IMG/VR virus record: IMGVR_UViG_3300023179_000041
Location: 42,279 to 106,278 of that record
Reading direction: 5' to 3' (one strand)
Length of the DNA: 64,000 nt
From: a virus
Shown here: piece after piece, positions 34,739-41,694 of the stretch
Layout of the letters: each line of letters starts with the position of its first letter
Position numbering within the stretch: position 1 is the first letter of the stretch
Position numbers and translations under genes: made by a program
Notes under the pieces: model-generated
The model's input: the letters and a program-made list of their open reading frames with translations, nothing else
Told to the model about the DNA's origin: nothing
Database searches by the model: none

Positions 34739-35454
34739 GGGACAAAGACAACTACAAACCAAGTGGCAAATGGACATTTGATGAGGGTGTCACGAAGGTA
34801 TTTGAAGACATGATTTCCAGGTCAATTCCTGGATATCAAACAATGCGCGATTCTGTCGTCCGAGTGGCTACGCCAATTTTGTGCGCCGCAAACGTATCAA
34901 ACTTTTTGGATGTTGGCTGCAGCCGTGGTGAAACTATCTATCAAATCCTTAACGCTCTTCCTACTGACATCCCCGCGACTGCTGTTGGTGTCGACTCCAG
35001 CCAGCCCATGATTGATGCTGCTGCTGAACTTTTTGGGAACTTTGACAATGTTCGATTTGTTTGTGCGGATGTCAGCGATATCGAGATAAGGCCCTTCGAA
35101 TATTCGCTTATTACGTCGGTACTCACCGCGCAATTCATTCCTCTTGATGTCCGCCAAAATTTCTATCAACAGGTGCATAATGGTTTGTCCTTAAATGGGG
35201 CGTTTATTATCGTCGAAAAGATACTTGGCGAGACTCCACTTTGTCAGGATTTGCTGGTTGACATTTATCACACTTTTAAAGCCGACAACGGTTATACGCA
35301 CGAACAGATAGAAGAGAAGCGGAAGTCACTTCAGGGAGTTTTGGTTCCGCTTCGTGGTTCGGAAAATGAAAAAATGCTCAAAGATGCCGGCTTTATAAAT
35401 GTTCAGCGTTTCTGGCAATGCCTGAACTTTGCTGGTTGGGTGGCATTCAAATGA
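34735..35454 (+). CDS. cmoA: carboxy-SAM synthase homologue (CmoA-like)
   Basis: 239 aa, the same size as E. coli CmoA, and collinear with it by eye: W-T-F-D-E-G-V-T-K-V-F-E-D-M-I-S-R-S-I-P-G-Y (13-34), L-D-V-G-C-S-R-G (58-65), V-G-V-D-S-S-Q-P-M-I (84-93), T-F-K-A-D-N-G-Y (180-187), and the C-terminal W-Q-C-L-N-F-A-G-W-V-A-F-K. Arg196 falls on E. coli Arg199, which holds the carboxylate of the product. CmoA converts SAM and prephenate to carboxy-SAM, which CmoB uses on wobble uridine. No CmoB is visible here, so the phage may feed carboxy-SAM to its own ParB-methyltransferase or to a host enzyme. Confidence 0.85.
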   Translation: MRDKDNYKPSGKWTFDEGVTKVFEDMISRSIPGYQTMRDSVVRVATPILCAANVSNFLDVGCSRGETIYQILNALPTDIPATAVGVDSSQPMIDAAAELFGNFDNVRFVCADVSDIEIRPFEYSLITSVLTAQFIPLDVRQNFYQQVHNGLSLNGAFIIVEKILGETPLCQDLLVDIYHTFKADNGYTHEQIEEKRKSLQGVLVPLRGSENEKMLKDAGFINVQRFWQCLNFAGWVAFK

Positions 35455-35831
35455 AAAAGCAGGACAAGAAAGTCCATGTTCTTGAAGTTTGGGGCGAAAT
35501 GTGGACCTCCAATAAAGAACGAACACTCCATCATTTCACGCGCGCCAAGAAGGTCAAGGAGTGGCGTGAAGCAGCATGTGTGTCTGCCATTGCCCGCAAG
35601 ATTCCCAAGATGAAAGCAATCGAGGTCCGCTTCATCCCCCATCGGGTGAACAAACGGGGCCTAGCAGATACTGGTGGGCACTTCCCGGTAGCAAAGGCCA
35701 TGATTGACGGTTTGGTTGACGCCGGCATCCTTACTGGCGATGGACCGGATACTGTGCGTAGACTTATATTCGAAGCACCGATTATTTCTGGCGAAAGCAA
35801 AGCAGTAATCGAAATCACCGAGTTGGAGTAG
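35451..35831 (+). CDS. RusA-like Holliday junction resolvase (candidate)
   Basis: 126 aa, ATGA overlap with the preceding gene. V-R-F-I-P-H-R-V-N-K-R-G-L-A-D-T-G-G-H-F-P-V-A-K-A (in two blocks), I-D-G-L-V-D-A-G-I-L-T-G-D-G-P-D-T-V and the final V-I-E-I-T-E-L follow the RusA pattern, in which spaced acidic residues bind Mg at a junction. The classic D-x-D-N is replaced by A-D-T-G-G, as in many actinophage members. Expected to resolve recombination or replication intermediates. Confidence 0.65.
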   Translation: MKKQDKKVHVLEVWGEMWTSNKERTLHHFTRAKKVKEWREAACVSAIARKIPKMKAIEVRFIPHRVNKRGLADTGGHFPVAKAMIDGLVDAGILTGDGPDTVRRLIFEAPIISGESKAVIEITELE

Positions 35832-35834
35832 GAC

Positions 35835-36119
35835 ATGATTGAAGGAAAACTAAAAGAGGTTACAAAGATTTCTGACCCAGTCGAACGCGCGCGTATTCTT
35901 CATTTTGAATTACTCCCAGCAGTTGCAGAAATTCGCCGCAGCATCATTGAGCAGCGCGCTCTTGCAATCAAAGAGTCGTGTGAGTTTGGTGGACCTGACG
36001 CAGAAGGACTTTCCTATTCGGCAATGGCTGGCGAACTGACAGTTTCCAAGCCGCTAATCCAGCAAATGGTGGCGTTGGCTCGCAAAATTGTTGCTGGTGG
36101 TCGGGCTCCCCTCGAATGA
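35835..36119 (+). CDS. small helix-turn-helix-like protein
   Basis: 94 aa. Helical throughout; the C-terminal half (YSAMAGELTVSKPLIQQMVALARKIV) reads as a helix-turn-helix with S-K-P at the turn. Could regulate or bind DNA as a partner of the recombination proteins. It overlaps the next start by 4 bp. Confidence 0.6.
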   Translation: MIEGKLKEVTKISDPVERARILHFELLPAVAEIRRSIIEQRALAIKESCEFGGPDAEGLSYSAMAGELTVSKPLIQQMVALARKIVAGGRAPLE

Positions 36120-36322
36120 CATTGTTTTGGCTGATTGTTGCTGTCTTTGGGTGGCTCGGCGCTATTTTATTGTGCGTCTTACTTGGTTTTATTTTAGTTG
36201 TTCTTGGTGGCCTTCAATCTGAATATCAAGAACTAGAAAAAAAATACACTTTGCTCTTGGAACAAAAAAAGTCTGGCAGTAGCATGTGGGCCTTGCGAAA
36301 GGAAGTCCCATTCGGTGATTGA
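36116..36322 (+). CDS. membrane-anchored coiled-coil protein
   Basis: 68 aa. Residues about 3-33 are one long or two short membrane helices (LFWLIVAVFGWLGAILLC, LLGFILVVLGGL), then a short coiled coil (QSEYQELEKKYTLLLEQKK). Resembles phage spanin or Rz-type small membrane proteins in layout, but it is far from the lysis genes. Overlaps the next GTG. Confidence 0.55.
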   Translation: MTLFWLIVAVFGWLGAILLCVLLGFILVVLGGLQSEYQELEKKYTLLLEQKKSGSSMWALRKEVPFGD

Positions 36323-36593
36323 ACCCAATCCATATCGGCGTCAAAACCGATTTTACAAAGCAGTAAAAATTGTTGACCGAATAGAACAACTCGGTCTTGC
36401 ATTATTCAATGTAAAAAATATGTCAATAAAGTATCGAGCGAAGATTTCCAACGAAGCAGGATTCCCGGCCCCGTCTGAAGAAACTTGGGATAACGTCATC
36501 GATTTGTATTCAAAGAGGGTGGTATCCCCTTTAGTTCTGAAGGCGGCAGCGCGAAATACTGGCAGCGCATGTACGCCTCTGCGGTCGTACTAA
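36315..36593 (+). CDS. hypothetical protein (possible frameshift partner)
   Basis: 92 aa from a GTG overlapping the previous stop. The N-terminal 75 residues look like a normal helical protein (VKIVDRIEQLGLALFNVKN, SEETWDNVIDLYSK); the last about 20 (AAARNTGSACTPLRSY) are of a different character. In the -1 frame the sequence continues naturally as FKEGGIPFSSEGGSAKYW into the ORF that ends at 36820. Either the gene ends here or a -1 shift, real or a sequencing error, joins the two. Confidence 0.5.
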   Translation: MIEPNPYRRQNRFYKAVKIVDRIEQLGLALFNVKNMSIKYRAKISNEAGFPAPSEETWDNVIDLYSKRVVSPLVLKAAARNTGSACTPLRSY

Positions 36594-36820
36594 CGCAAAC
36601 ACTCCAGCGTCACGCACTCGACCCCAGCGAGTGCCAGATGTTGAGAAGTCAAGAAATCCATCATCTCTGCACGTCAAGCGGAATCTTCACCGAAGAAGAA
36701 GATGTCGTATTCAAAATTTCTGTTTTGATGTTGGAAGAACGACATGGCTGGTCGTATGGTGGTGGCGAACAACTCCACAAAAAGAAAGAAGAAGAACAAT
36801 GGTCACACAAAACCGATTGA
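36569..36820 (+). CDS. hypothetical protein overlapping the previous ORF
   Basis: 83 aa from ATG 36569, no clear SD. Y-A-S-A-V-V-L-T-Q-T-L-Q-R-H-A-L-D-P-S-E and E-E-E-D-V-V-F-K-I-S-V-L-M-L-E-E look like genuine protein, ending in a charged tail that overlaps the WhiB start. Its frame is open upstream to about 36489, so it may be the C-terminal half of the 36315 gene read after a -1 shift. Confidence 0.45.
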   Translation: MYASAVVLTQTLQRHALDPSECQMLRSQEIHHLCTSSGIFTEEEDVVFKISVLMLEERHGWSYGGGEQLHKKKEEEQWSHKTD

Positions 36821-37353
36821 GAGAAAATGGCGCCTTTAGCCCGGACCCAAAAGTTCGTGTCCATGTCCCACAGGACGTGTTTCTTCAGAACAACAAATAT
36901 TTGTTGGATGAAAAGATTGATACGCCGCGTGGCGGCGCTTGTCAAGGCCAAGACACTTCGATTTTCTTCCCACTACATGCAGACGGTCGCTACACAAAAA
37001 AGCAGTTGACAGATAGACAAACCGCTATATCGCTTTGCCGGTCCTGCGATATCAGACAAAAGTGTTTGATGTATTCACTGGAGTACGAGCCACAAGGAAT
37101 TTGGGGTGGATTCCCGGAACAAGCCAGAGCCCTACTCGGGAAGTTCTGGGGTATTGAAAACAAGAGAACTTGGAAGGTCAGAGCCTCCTTCTTGAGGTAT
37201 AGAAAGATTGTCGACTATATTGTCAATTCGGAAGACATTGCGTTTCTCAAGAAAGTAGCCCATGACCACAATCTTGCACAACCACCTTTTGATGAACGGT
37301 CAGGCCTATCAGCCGCCGCGCGACGTCGAATCAGTCAAGGAGTGGCTAACTAA
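36799..37353 (+). CDS. WhiB-family transcription factor
   Basis: 184 aa from ATG 36799. The four iron-sulfur cysteines are C48 (G-A-C-Q-G) and C80, C83, C89 (C-R-S-C-D-I-R-Q-K-C), followed by G-I-W-G-G at 100-104, the WhiB beta-turn. WhiB proteins bind a [4Fe-4S] cluster and region 4 of the primary sigma factor to redirect transcription. The family is confined to Actinobacteria and their phages, which sets the host phylum. Unusually long N-terminal (about 45) and C-terminal (about 70, basic) extensions; the latter could bind DNA. A phage WhiB could act on the repeated promoters of the 43-64 kb region. Confidence 0.88.
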   Translation: MVTQNRLRENGAFSPDPKVRVHVPQDVFLQNNKYLLDEKIDTPRGGACQGQDTSIFFPLHADGRYTKKQLTDRQTAISLCRSCDIRQKCLMYSLEYEPQGIWGGFPEQARALLGKFWGIENKRTWKVRASFLRYRKIVDYIVNSEDIAFLKKVAHDHNLAQPPFDERSGLSAAARRRISQGVAN

Positions 37354-37651
37354 GTTAGTTGCCGACATCGGCATGAAGATTGTTACTGGTCCTCATGCTT
37401 ACTATGTCGAGAGTGAAGGAAATCGCGGAATCACTGCGTGTGTATGTATTGAGACTTCGCACATCGCCTTCCACGTCTGGGATGAGGCAGTTCCCGCGCG
37501 CGTGCAGTTTGACCTTTACACATGCTCAACCCTCCCCACACAAGCAGTTCTAGAAGCGTGCGAAAAGTATTTCGACTTGGTGGATTATCAGTATGTTGTC
37601 CTTAACCGCGAAGATGGTTTTGTCATTGAGAAAACAGGTCAGCGCATTTAG
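37262..37651 (+). CDS. S-adenosylmethionine decarboxylase-like protein
   Basis: 129 aa, close to the size of bacterial AdoMetDC proenzymes. Around residues 56-89, G-I-T-A-C-V-C-I-E-T-S-H-I-A-F-H-V-W-D-E and F-D-L-Y-T-C-S align with the family: S66 is the residue that becomes the pyruvoyl group, H71 and C88 the conserved catalytic His and Cys. The residue before the cleavage Ser is Thr rather than Glu, so self-processing should be tested. The N-terminal H-N-H-L-L-M-N also fits. AdoMetDC makes decarboxylated SAM for spermidine. The start overlaps WhiB by 92 bp; ATG 37292 is a shorter option. Confidence 0.7.
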   Translation: MTTILHNHLLMNGQAYQPPRDVESVKEWLTKLVADIGMKIVTGPHAYYVESEGNRGITACVCIETSHIAFHVWDEAVPARVQFDLYTCSTLPTQAVLEACEKYFDLVDYQYVVLNREDGFVIEKTGQRI

Positions 37652-37653
37652 TC

Positions 37654-37869
37654 ATGGGCGCAAAGAATAAGAAGGTCGCCCGTGGCTCGCAACAGCGAAT
37701 CCGCCACAACTATCTGACCGGCAAGGATGAAACCATTCCTGGAACCAAAGCAGGTAGGAAGAGACAGCGACTTTCTTTGGGTGACCCACTACGCACACAT
37801 GACCTTCACGGCCCGGTCGGCAAGAAGAAGAAGCCCAAAAAGTCGGAGCGACAAAACCAAGAAGATTAA
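37654..37869 (+). CDS. small very basic protein
   Basis: 71 aa, rich in Lys, Arg and Gly with a K-K-K-K-P-K-K-S tail; two bases after the previous stop. Probably a nucleic-acid-binding protein. No family recognised. It ends the long rightward operon; a minus-strand gene converges on it. Confidence 0.55.
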   Translation: MGAKNKKVARGSQQRIRHNYLTGKDETIPGTKAGRKRQRLSLGDPLRTHDLHGPVGKKKKPKKSERQNQED

Positions 37870-37887
37870 GTTGGGAATTGATACCAA

Positions 37888-38460
37888 CTAGCGGTACGGC
37901 TCTCCATGTGCCCACGTAGTCAAGGAATACCTAACCCCCGACTCTACGGGTAGGACCTGATGAAGGGTCCACGAAGGCCACACGGTGGCGTACCCCTGAA
38001 CAGCGGAGATTGATTCCTCTTCCGGCCCCGCATATAAAACAACCCTCCCGCCTTTGTAGTTGTAGTGGGAGGACAGTTGGACGGTCATGGACAACTTCCG
38101 CTCCCGCGCCGCCCCGTATGACCAATCGGTATGACGCCCGTATCCATCCCCGACCTGATACTCCAGAACTCGGATGGACGGGATATCGGTATAGGACAGT
38201 TGCCACGGATTACCCCTGGCGAACCCCTCGTAGACGCGCTGAGAGAGGCTAGAAGCGTCGTTAAAGGTTAAACCATGTGGGTCTATCAAATATTCTTTAC
38301 AACGCCTTAAATCGCTTCCTGACGCTTGTGGGGAGTGGTGGACGAGGCCAGGTTGGGAATATCCCGATGAGATGGCGTAGTCAACGACCATTTGGGCTTC
38401 CTGCGGCGTGAACATCTGAAATTCATAATGAGTCCCCTTATTCAGCCCCTTGTTTTTCAT
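37888..38460 (-). CDS. Fe(II)/2-oxoglutarate oxygenase, minus strand
   Basis: 190 aa. G-R-H110-T-D112-W gives the iron pair, K-G-G-R-V-V-L-Y at about 136-143 the following strand, W-T-L-H167-Q-V the distal His, and R177-Y-S-L-T-T-W the 2-oxoglutarate arginine. This is the fourth oxygenase of the window and the only one on the minus strand, isolated between two rightward genes. It is related in layout to the 2810-3424 protein (both end Y-S-L-V/T-T-W). GC content is higher than in its 2.8-8.2 kb relatives, so it may have arrived separately. Confidence 0.82.
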   Translation of the reverse strand: MKNKGLNKGTHYEFQMFTPQEAQMVVDYAISSGYSQPGLVHHSPQASGSDLRRCKEYLIDPHGLTFNDASSLSQRVYEGFARGNPWQLSYTDIPSIRVLEYQVGDGYGRHTDWSYGAARERKLSMTVQLSSHYNYKGGRVVLYAGPEEESISAVQGYATVWPSWTLHQVLPVESGVRYSLTTWAHGEPYR

Positions 38461-38526
38461 ACATTCTCCCTATACTCGCGGTACTATCACAACGATACAC
38501 AACCGATAACACTAAGGTCTTGGACT
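38461..38526. promoter_or_regulatory. divergent promoter region
   Basis: 66 bp between the minus-strand oxygenase and the rightward HExxH gene. CTATACT on the plus strand (38469-38475) and several TAT/ATA steps could serve as -10 boxes for either direction; AAGG precedes the ATG at 38527. No clear -35. Confidence 0.35.
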
Positions 38527-39081
38527 ATGCCCCTTCAAAAAACCCACTACCCAGATTGGCTGAAGGATTACGTAAAAAAACTGCAGAGCGAGATGAAACT
38601 TGCTCATTGGCAGATTGAGTTTGAAAAGCACTACTGCGGAGAAGCAGCCTTCGCTGAAATCTCCGTCCTGCCAGCACAACACTCCGCAACGCTATCTCTG
38701 TGTCGAGGTTGGCGCAAGTGGTCACCAAGTTTGATGCGAAGCACCATCACTCACGAACTCATGCACTGCCATCTAAACGCAATAAACGAAATTGCGGAAG
38801 AACACTTGGAAGAGTTGTCCCCCAAGACGTATGAAGCACGCAAGAAGGGAATTGATTATGTCAATGAGAGGGTAACGGATGCCCTGGCAGAGATGATTTC
38901 CCCACACTTGACTTTGCCAAAAGTGCCAGTGGTCCGCAAGTCGCACACACTATCGCATACACTATCATACTCTCGCACACGAAGTAGTGCAAAATCGGGT
39001 AAGTCAAACGGGAAGAAAGTACAGAAGTCCGGTAAAAAGAATGTAAGGAAGAGGCCCGCTAAGCCGAAGAAACGAAATTAA
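38527..39081 (+). CDS. HExxH zinc-protease-like protein with Lys-rich tail
   Basis: 184 aa from ATG 38527. I-T-H76-E77-L-M-H80-C-H-L-N-A-I-N-E is a zincin motif within a small alpha/beta domain, as in SprT/ImmA-type metallopeptidases. The last about 45 residues are almost purely basic (GKSNGKKVQKSGKKNVRKR), suggesting DNA association like SprT repair proteases, which act on DNA-protein crosslinks. Targets unknown; it could also process a phage protein. Confidence 0.7.
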   Translation: MPLQKTHYPDWLKDYVKKLQSEMKLAHWQIEFEKHYCGEAAFAEISVLPAQHSATLSLCRGWRKWSPSLMRSTITHELMHCHLNAINEIAEEHLEELSPKTYEARKKGIDYVNERVTDALAEMISPHLTLPKVPVVRKSHTLSHTLSYSRTRSSAKSGKSNGKKVQKSGKKNVRKRPAKPKKRN

Positions 39082-39140
39082 GTAAAACAAGTTGGCCGAA
39101 AACCTAAAAAATCGACACGTGTGTGCGCGATAATTTTTTC

Positions 39141-39190
39141 AAGAAACGGCACCGGATTAAACCCATCACGGCTGGAACACCATTTTTTGC
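39141..39190 (+). repeat. interspersed 70-bp element, copy 1 (partial)
   Basis: GAAACGGC ... ATTAAACCC, then CCATCACGGCTGG-AACA-CCATTTTTTG. It has the same core and orientation as the copies further right but lacks the CCAAGGG and GGGGCAG ends. Lies between a rightward and a leftward gene. Confidence 0.75.
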
Positions 39191-39192
39191 GA

Positions 39193-39519
39193 CTAATCTC
39201 GCGCTAAATCCCGTCTTCGCAGCGTCTCATTTGAAACTTGTGCGTCCTTTATGAATTTAGTTTTCTCGTAAGCCATCAATGCAGCAATTCCACGTTCAGT
39301 AATCACAACATTCTTCCCCACTCGCATACACCAGCCGTTTTCCAAGTATCGACGAATGATTAACAGGGCCTGTGAGCGTGTTGGGACGTTCTTGGACTTC
39401 GCATTCGCTCCTTCGTGTGGAGAGACGAAGTCAATGTAGACGTCAGCGTTGAATTCCTTGCCGATGCGCGTGTAAAAGCGCATGATGTTGAGCATGTTCC
39501 ATTTGTGATTTGTTGCCAT
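39193..39519 (-). CDS. hypothetical winged-helix-like protein
   Basis: 108 aa on the minus strand. T-R-S-Q-A-L-L-I-I-R-R-Y-L-E-N-G-W-C-M-R-V-G-K-N-V-V-I-T-E-R-G, in order, reads as a winged helix (recognition helix then beta wing). It overlaps the 3' end of the next minus-strand gene by 77 bp, so both are likely on one transcript. Function unknown; a regulator is possible. Confidence 0.55.
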   Translation of the reverse strand: MATNHKWNMLNIMRFYTRIGKEFNADVYIDFVSPHEGANAKSKNVPTRSQALLIIRRYLENGWCMRVGKNVVITERGIAALMAYEKTKFIKDAQVSNETLRRRDLARD

Positions 39520-40045
39520 AGTTGTTCTTCTTCAATCTAGCGACCATCACGTCCTTTTCCAACTGCGTGAGTGGTCTTTTGTATGGTGTGTGTCTCTTGG
39601 AGTACTTGCAATTATGTTTCTTCATCGCGGCCTTTAGTTGTTTTAATTTCTCCCGACCAAAAAACAGAAGTACCAAATGCTGATATACGCGGCAAAACTC
39701 TCTTCCGTGTTCCTGTACATCTGCCGGAGTGAATAGATGCGCGAGTTCGTGGAGGATGGTGTGTTTATTTCGGAACTTGCGCGGGAATGAAACCCACATC
39801 TTGTCCGGAAGTATGCGGGCCCATGCCTTACGAGAGCCATCACCCTTGGATATCTTGAGCGGGATACGTCCAGATACGATATCGCGGGCCACTGGGTATC
39901 TTTTTTGGACCCGCCAGTTCGATAAAACTTTCCAAATGTATGCCTCGGCATCCCCCATGGTCTTGAATTCCATTGTCGGCCAGCCAAAGCACTCCCACTC
40001 CGCTGCGTAGAGGCGGCTTCTCTGGTTGTCTCGCGGGCGCGGCAT
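39443..40045 (-). CDS. actinobacterial HExxH metallohydrolase-like protein
   Basis: 200 aa. R-D-N-Q-R-S-R-L-Y-A-A-E at about 5-16 and I-L-H99-E100-L-A-H103-L-F ... E-H113-G-R-E-F-C match a family of putative metallohydrolases known mainly from mycobacteria and related actinobacteria and often tied to phage or mobile regions (I recall it as TIGR04338). Two histidines of HExxH plus H113 would bind zinc. Function is unknown in that family too. Supports an actinobacterial host. Confidence 0.72.
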   Translation of the reverse strand: MPRPRDNQRSRLYAAEWECFGWPTMEFKTMGDAEAYIWKVLSNWRVQKRYPVARDIVSGRIPLKISKGDGSRKAWARILPDKMWVSFPRKFRNKHTILHELAHLFTPADVQEHGREFCRVYQHLVLLFFGREKLKQLKAAMKKHNCKYSKRHTPYKRPLTQLEKDVMVARLKKNNYGNKSQMEHAQHHALLHAHRQGIQR

Positions 40046-40058
40046 GAAAACAGTTTAG

Positions 40059-40121
40059 AGAAACGGCAAAAGCAGAATAAACCCATTCCGGCTGGAACAC
40101 CATTTTTTTGGGACAGAGGCA
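40059..40121 (+). repeat. interspersed 70-bp element, copy 2
   Basis: GAAACGGC...AGAATAAACC, CCATTCCGGCTGG-AACA-CCATTTTTTTGGGA, CAGAGGCAGAAAA. Followed by a GTGCGCACTTTCACAA motif shared with the flanks of copies 8, 9 and 11. Confidence 0.8.
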
Positions 40122-40203
40122 GAAAAGTTTGTGATTGTGCGCACTTTCACAAACGAGGGCTCAAAATGATTTTACCGAGAGCAAAAATATTTTTTGAAAG
40201 AGG

Positions 40204-40232
40204 TTGTCGCATGCTCTATCACGCTGTATCAT
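40204..40232 (+). promoter_or_regulatory. promoter TTGTCG-17-TATCAT
   Basis: First member of the repeated promoter style; drives the gene at 40271 with a short leader. Confidence 0.6.
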
Positions 40233-40270
40233 GGATAGTGTCCCTAGACAACTCAAGAAATGAGAACCCA

Positions 40271-40480
40271 ATGAAAGAGTACAGAATCACCACCATGGTC
40301 ACCGTGGATGTTTTGGCCGCAAGTGAGACCCTTGCCGTCAAGTACGCCCTGGATGAGATTGACGACCACATCAGAAACAGAGAAGACACCAAGTCTGTTA
40401 AGAACCCAGTCGTTACCGGCATTGCTCAGACCTTGGATGGCGAGTTCATGGTTTTTGAACAGAAGCGTGCTAGAGCCTGA
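40271..40480 (+). CDS. hypothetical small protein
   Basis: 69 aa from ATG 40271, chosen because the promoter at 40204-40232 excludes the upstream in-frame starts. Pattern M-K-E-Y-R-I-T-T-M-V-T-V-D-V-L-A-A-S-E ... A-L-D-E-I-D-D-H resembles the beta-alpha layout of the protein at 44202-44441 (N-K-Y-V-V-R-V-T-A-S-L-D-I ... M-E-N-S-L-D-R-F-D). Possibly the same small ferredoxin-like fold. Confidence 0.6.
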   Translation: MKEYRITTMVTVDVLAASETLAVKYALDEIDDHIRNREDTKSVKNPVVTGIAQTLDGEFMVFEQKRARA

Positions 40481-40486
40481 TATAAT
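40455..40486 (+). promoter_or_regulatory. promoter TTGAAC-20-TGA-TATAAT
   Basis: A perfect TATAAT with extended TG, inside the 3' end of the previous gene; the -35 spacing of 20 is long. Drives 40520. Confidence 0.55.
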
Positions 40487-40519
40487 ATGATAACAACACA
40501 ATACGAGGAGGTGAAACAA

Positions 40520-40720
40520 ATGAGCATTGACTTAGACGCCCGCGTGGAAGAAGCGGTAGACGTGGGTCTTGAAGCCTTCTGGGCTGCCATCGTGGAGAAG
40601 TTCCCCGAGTCGCAATCCGGAGACTTTGACCCGATGCTAGAAGGTGCAATGTATGCAGATATGTCCGCATACCTTCGCCACTGGCTTACACTCAATACCA
40701 ACCTAATTCCAAAGGAGTAA
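40520..40720 (+). CDS. hypothetical acidic protein
   Basis: 66 aa, strong SD GGAGGTG. Helical (ARVEEAVDVGLEAFWAAIVEKF). Common small phage protein type; no function. First of four closely spaced genes. Confidence 0.65.
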   Translation: MSIDLDARVEEAVDVGLEAFWAAIVEKFPESQSGDFDPMLEGAMYADMSAYLRHWLTLNTNLIPKE

Positions 40721-40724
40721 ACGA

Positions 40725-41015
40725 ATGTCCTTAATCAGGAACAAATGGTTTTGGTGGTTTGTCGTTCTGGTGTTGTCCTTCGGTGTGCTGCCGGTGACGA
40801 ATGCGTCGCCGATGTTGGTCGCCATGGCAATGCTGTGGGCAATCTTTTTCCCAACCATGCAATTCACTGGAGGAGTATTTAAGTTCCTCAAGTTTCATCA
40901 ATTCCCAACCCCATTTCAACTACTGAAAGGATTCAAGCGCATATGGCCCGCCGTAAGAAAAGGTCCCGTCGTCACGCGAGTGCACCGACCACGCCCATCG
41001 TCACGTACACCGTGA
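40725..41015 (+). CDS. two-helix membrane protein
   Basis: 96 aa. Hydrophobic segments at about 8-28 and 30-48 with a basic C-terminal half (RPRPSSRTP). SD AAAGGAG overlaps the previous stop. The last 70 bp overlap the next gene. Confidence 0.6.
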   Translation: MSLIRNKWFWWFVVLVLSFGVLPVTNASPMLVAMAMLWAIFFPTMQFTGGVFKFLKFHQFPTPFQLLKGFKRIWPAVRKGPVVTRVHRPRPSSRTP

Positions 41016-41197
41016 CAGTGGCGCACGAGCCGAATGCTGAGTGTGATGCGTGCTGCATGCCGCGGCCAACGCTCATCGAGCAGGAAAGCGGCGCATGGAT
41101 TTGCGAGATGTGCGCCGGGCTCTCAAGAGGCGGCGGTGCGTTTTGGAGCATGGCATTCTTCAATGGAATCTACGATGCAGCAGGAGACGGCTGGTGA
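40943..41197 (+). CDS. zinc-ribbon-like protein
   Basis: 84 aa. Basic start (MARRKKRSRRH) and C-D-A-C-C ... W-I-C-E-M-C, two CxxC pairs separated by about 20 residues, a likely zinc ribbon that could bind nucleic acid. Overlaps the preceding gene by 73 bp in another frame; both readings look protein-like. Confidence 0.6.
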   Translation: MARRKKRSRRHASAPTTPIVTYTVTVAHEPNAECDACCMPRPTLIEQESGAWICEMCAGLSRGGGAFWSMAFFNGIYDAAGDGW

Positions 41198-41694
41198 AAA
41201 TAACCGACGACATCATCGAAAACAAGAACGCAGAACTGTGGAAGGATGCAGCGCTTAAGTACGGGACGAAATTCAAAGTTCCGAATAGCGAGCAGCAGCG
41301 CATCGGCGAACTTATCCGCGGGCTGTGCGTGATGCAGGTTTGGCAAAAAACGCCATCGGCCGGCAACATAGTGCGGTTTATGCGCGATTACTCGATTGCC
41401 CAGCCGGTAATCGAGTATCTCGTCACAGAGTACCTGGGGAAAGAACGGTTGAAAGAAGCGGTCCAAGAAAAGAAACCTGAGAAGCGCGCCGACAAGTGGA
41501 AAGCCCTTGAGGAGTGGTGCAAAAACAACACTTACAAGGAAGTAACCACCGAAGAGATTGTCGGCCTTTCGGGATTTTCTTATCCAACAGTTCTAAACTA
41601 TCTTAAAACTTCCCCATACTTCCGCAAAATACAGCGGGGCTCGTGGGAAGTGAGGGACCCCAAAGCGGATAGAGAACGAGAGAAGAATGGCTAA
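41194..41694 (+). CDS. hypothetical DNA-binding-type protein
   Basis: 166 aa from GTG 41194 (GTGA overlap, SD AGGAGA). The C-terminal third (YKEVTTEEIVGLSGFSYPTV, then LNYLKTSPYFRKIQRGSWEV) is a winged helix-turn-helix; the N-terminal part is helical. Likely a small regulator. Overlaps the next gene by 8 bp. Confidence 0.65.
   Translation: MKITDDIIENKNAELWKDAALKYGTKFKVPNSEQQRIGELIRGLCVMQVWQKTPSAGNIVRFMRDYSIAQPVIEYLVTEYLGKERLKEAVQEKKPEKRADKWKALEEWCKNNTYKEVTTEEIVGLSGFSYPTVLNYLKTSPYFRKIQRGSWEVRDPKADREREKNG

Noticed and set aside
34735-35454. Reading the CmoA-like gene as a generic tRNA/ubiquinone-type methyltransferase
   Set aside because: Full-length collinearity with CmoA, including N- and C-terminal motifs and the Arg199 equivalent, makes the specific assignment better.
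40943-41015. Overlap of the 40725 and 40943 genes as evidence of a frameshift fusion
   Set aside because: The membrane protein ends naturally and the zinc-ribbon protein has its own ATG; no slippery site seen.
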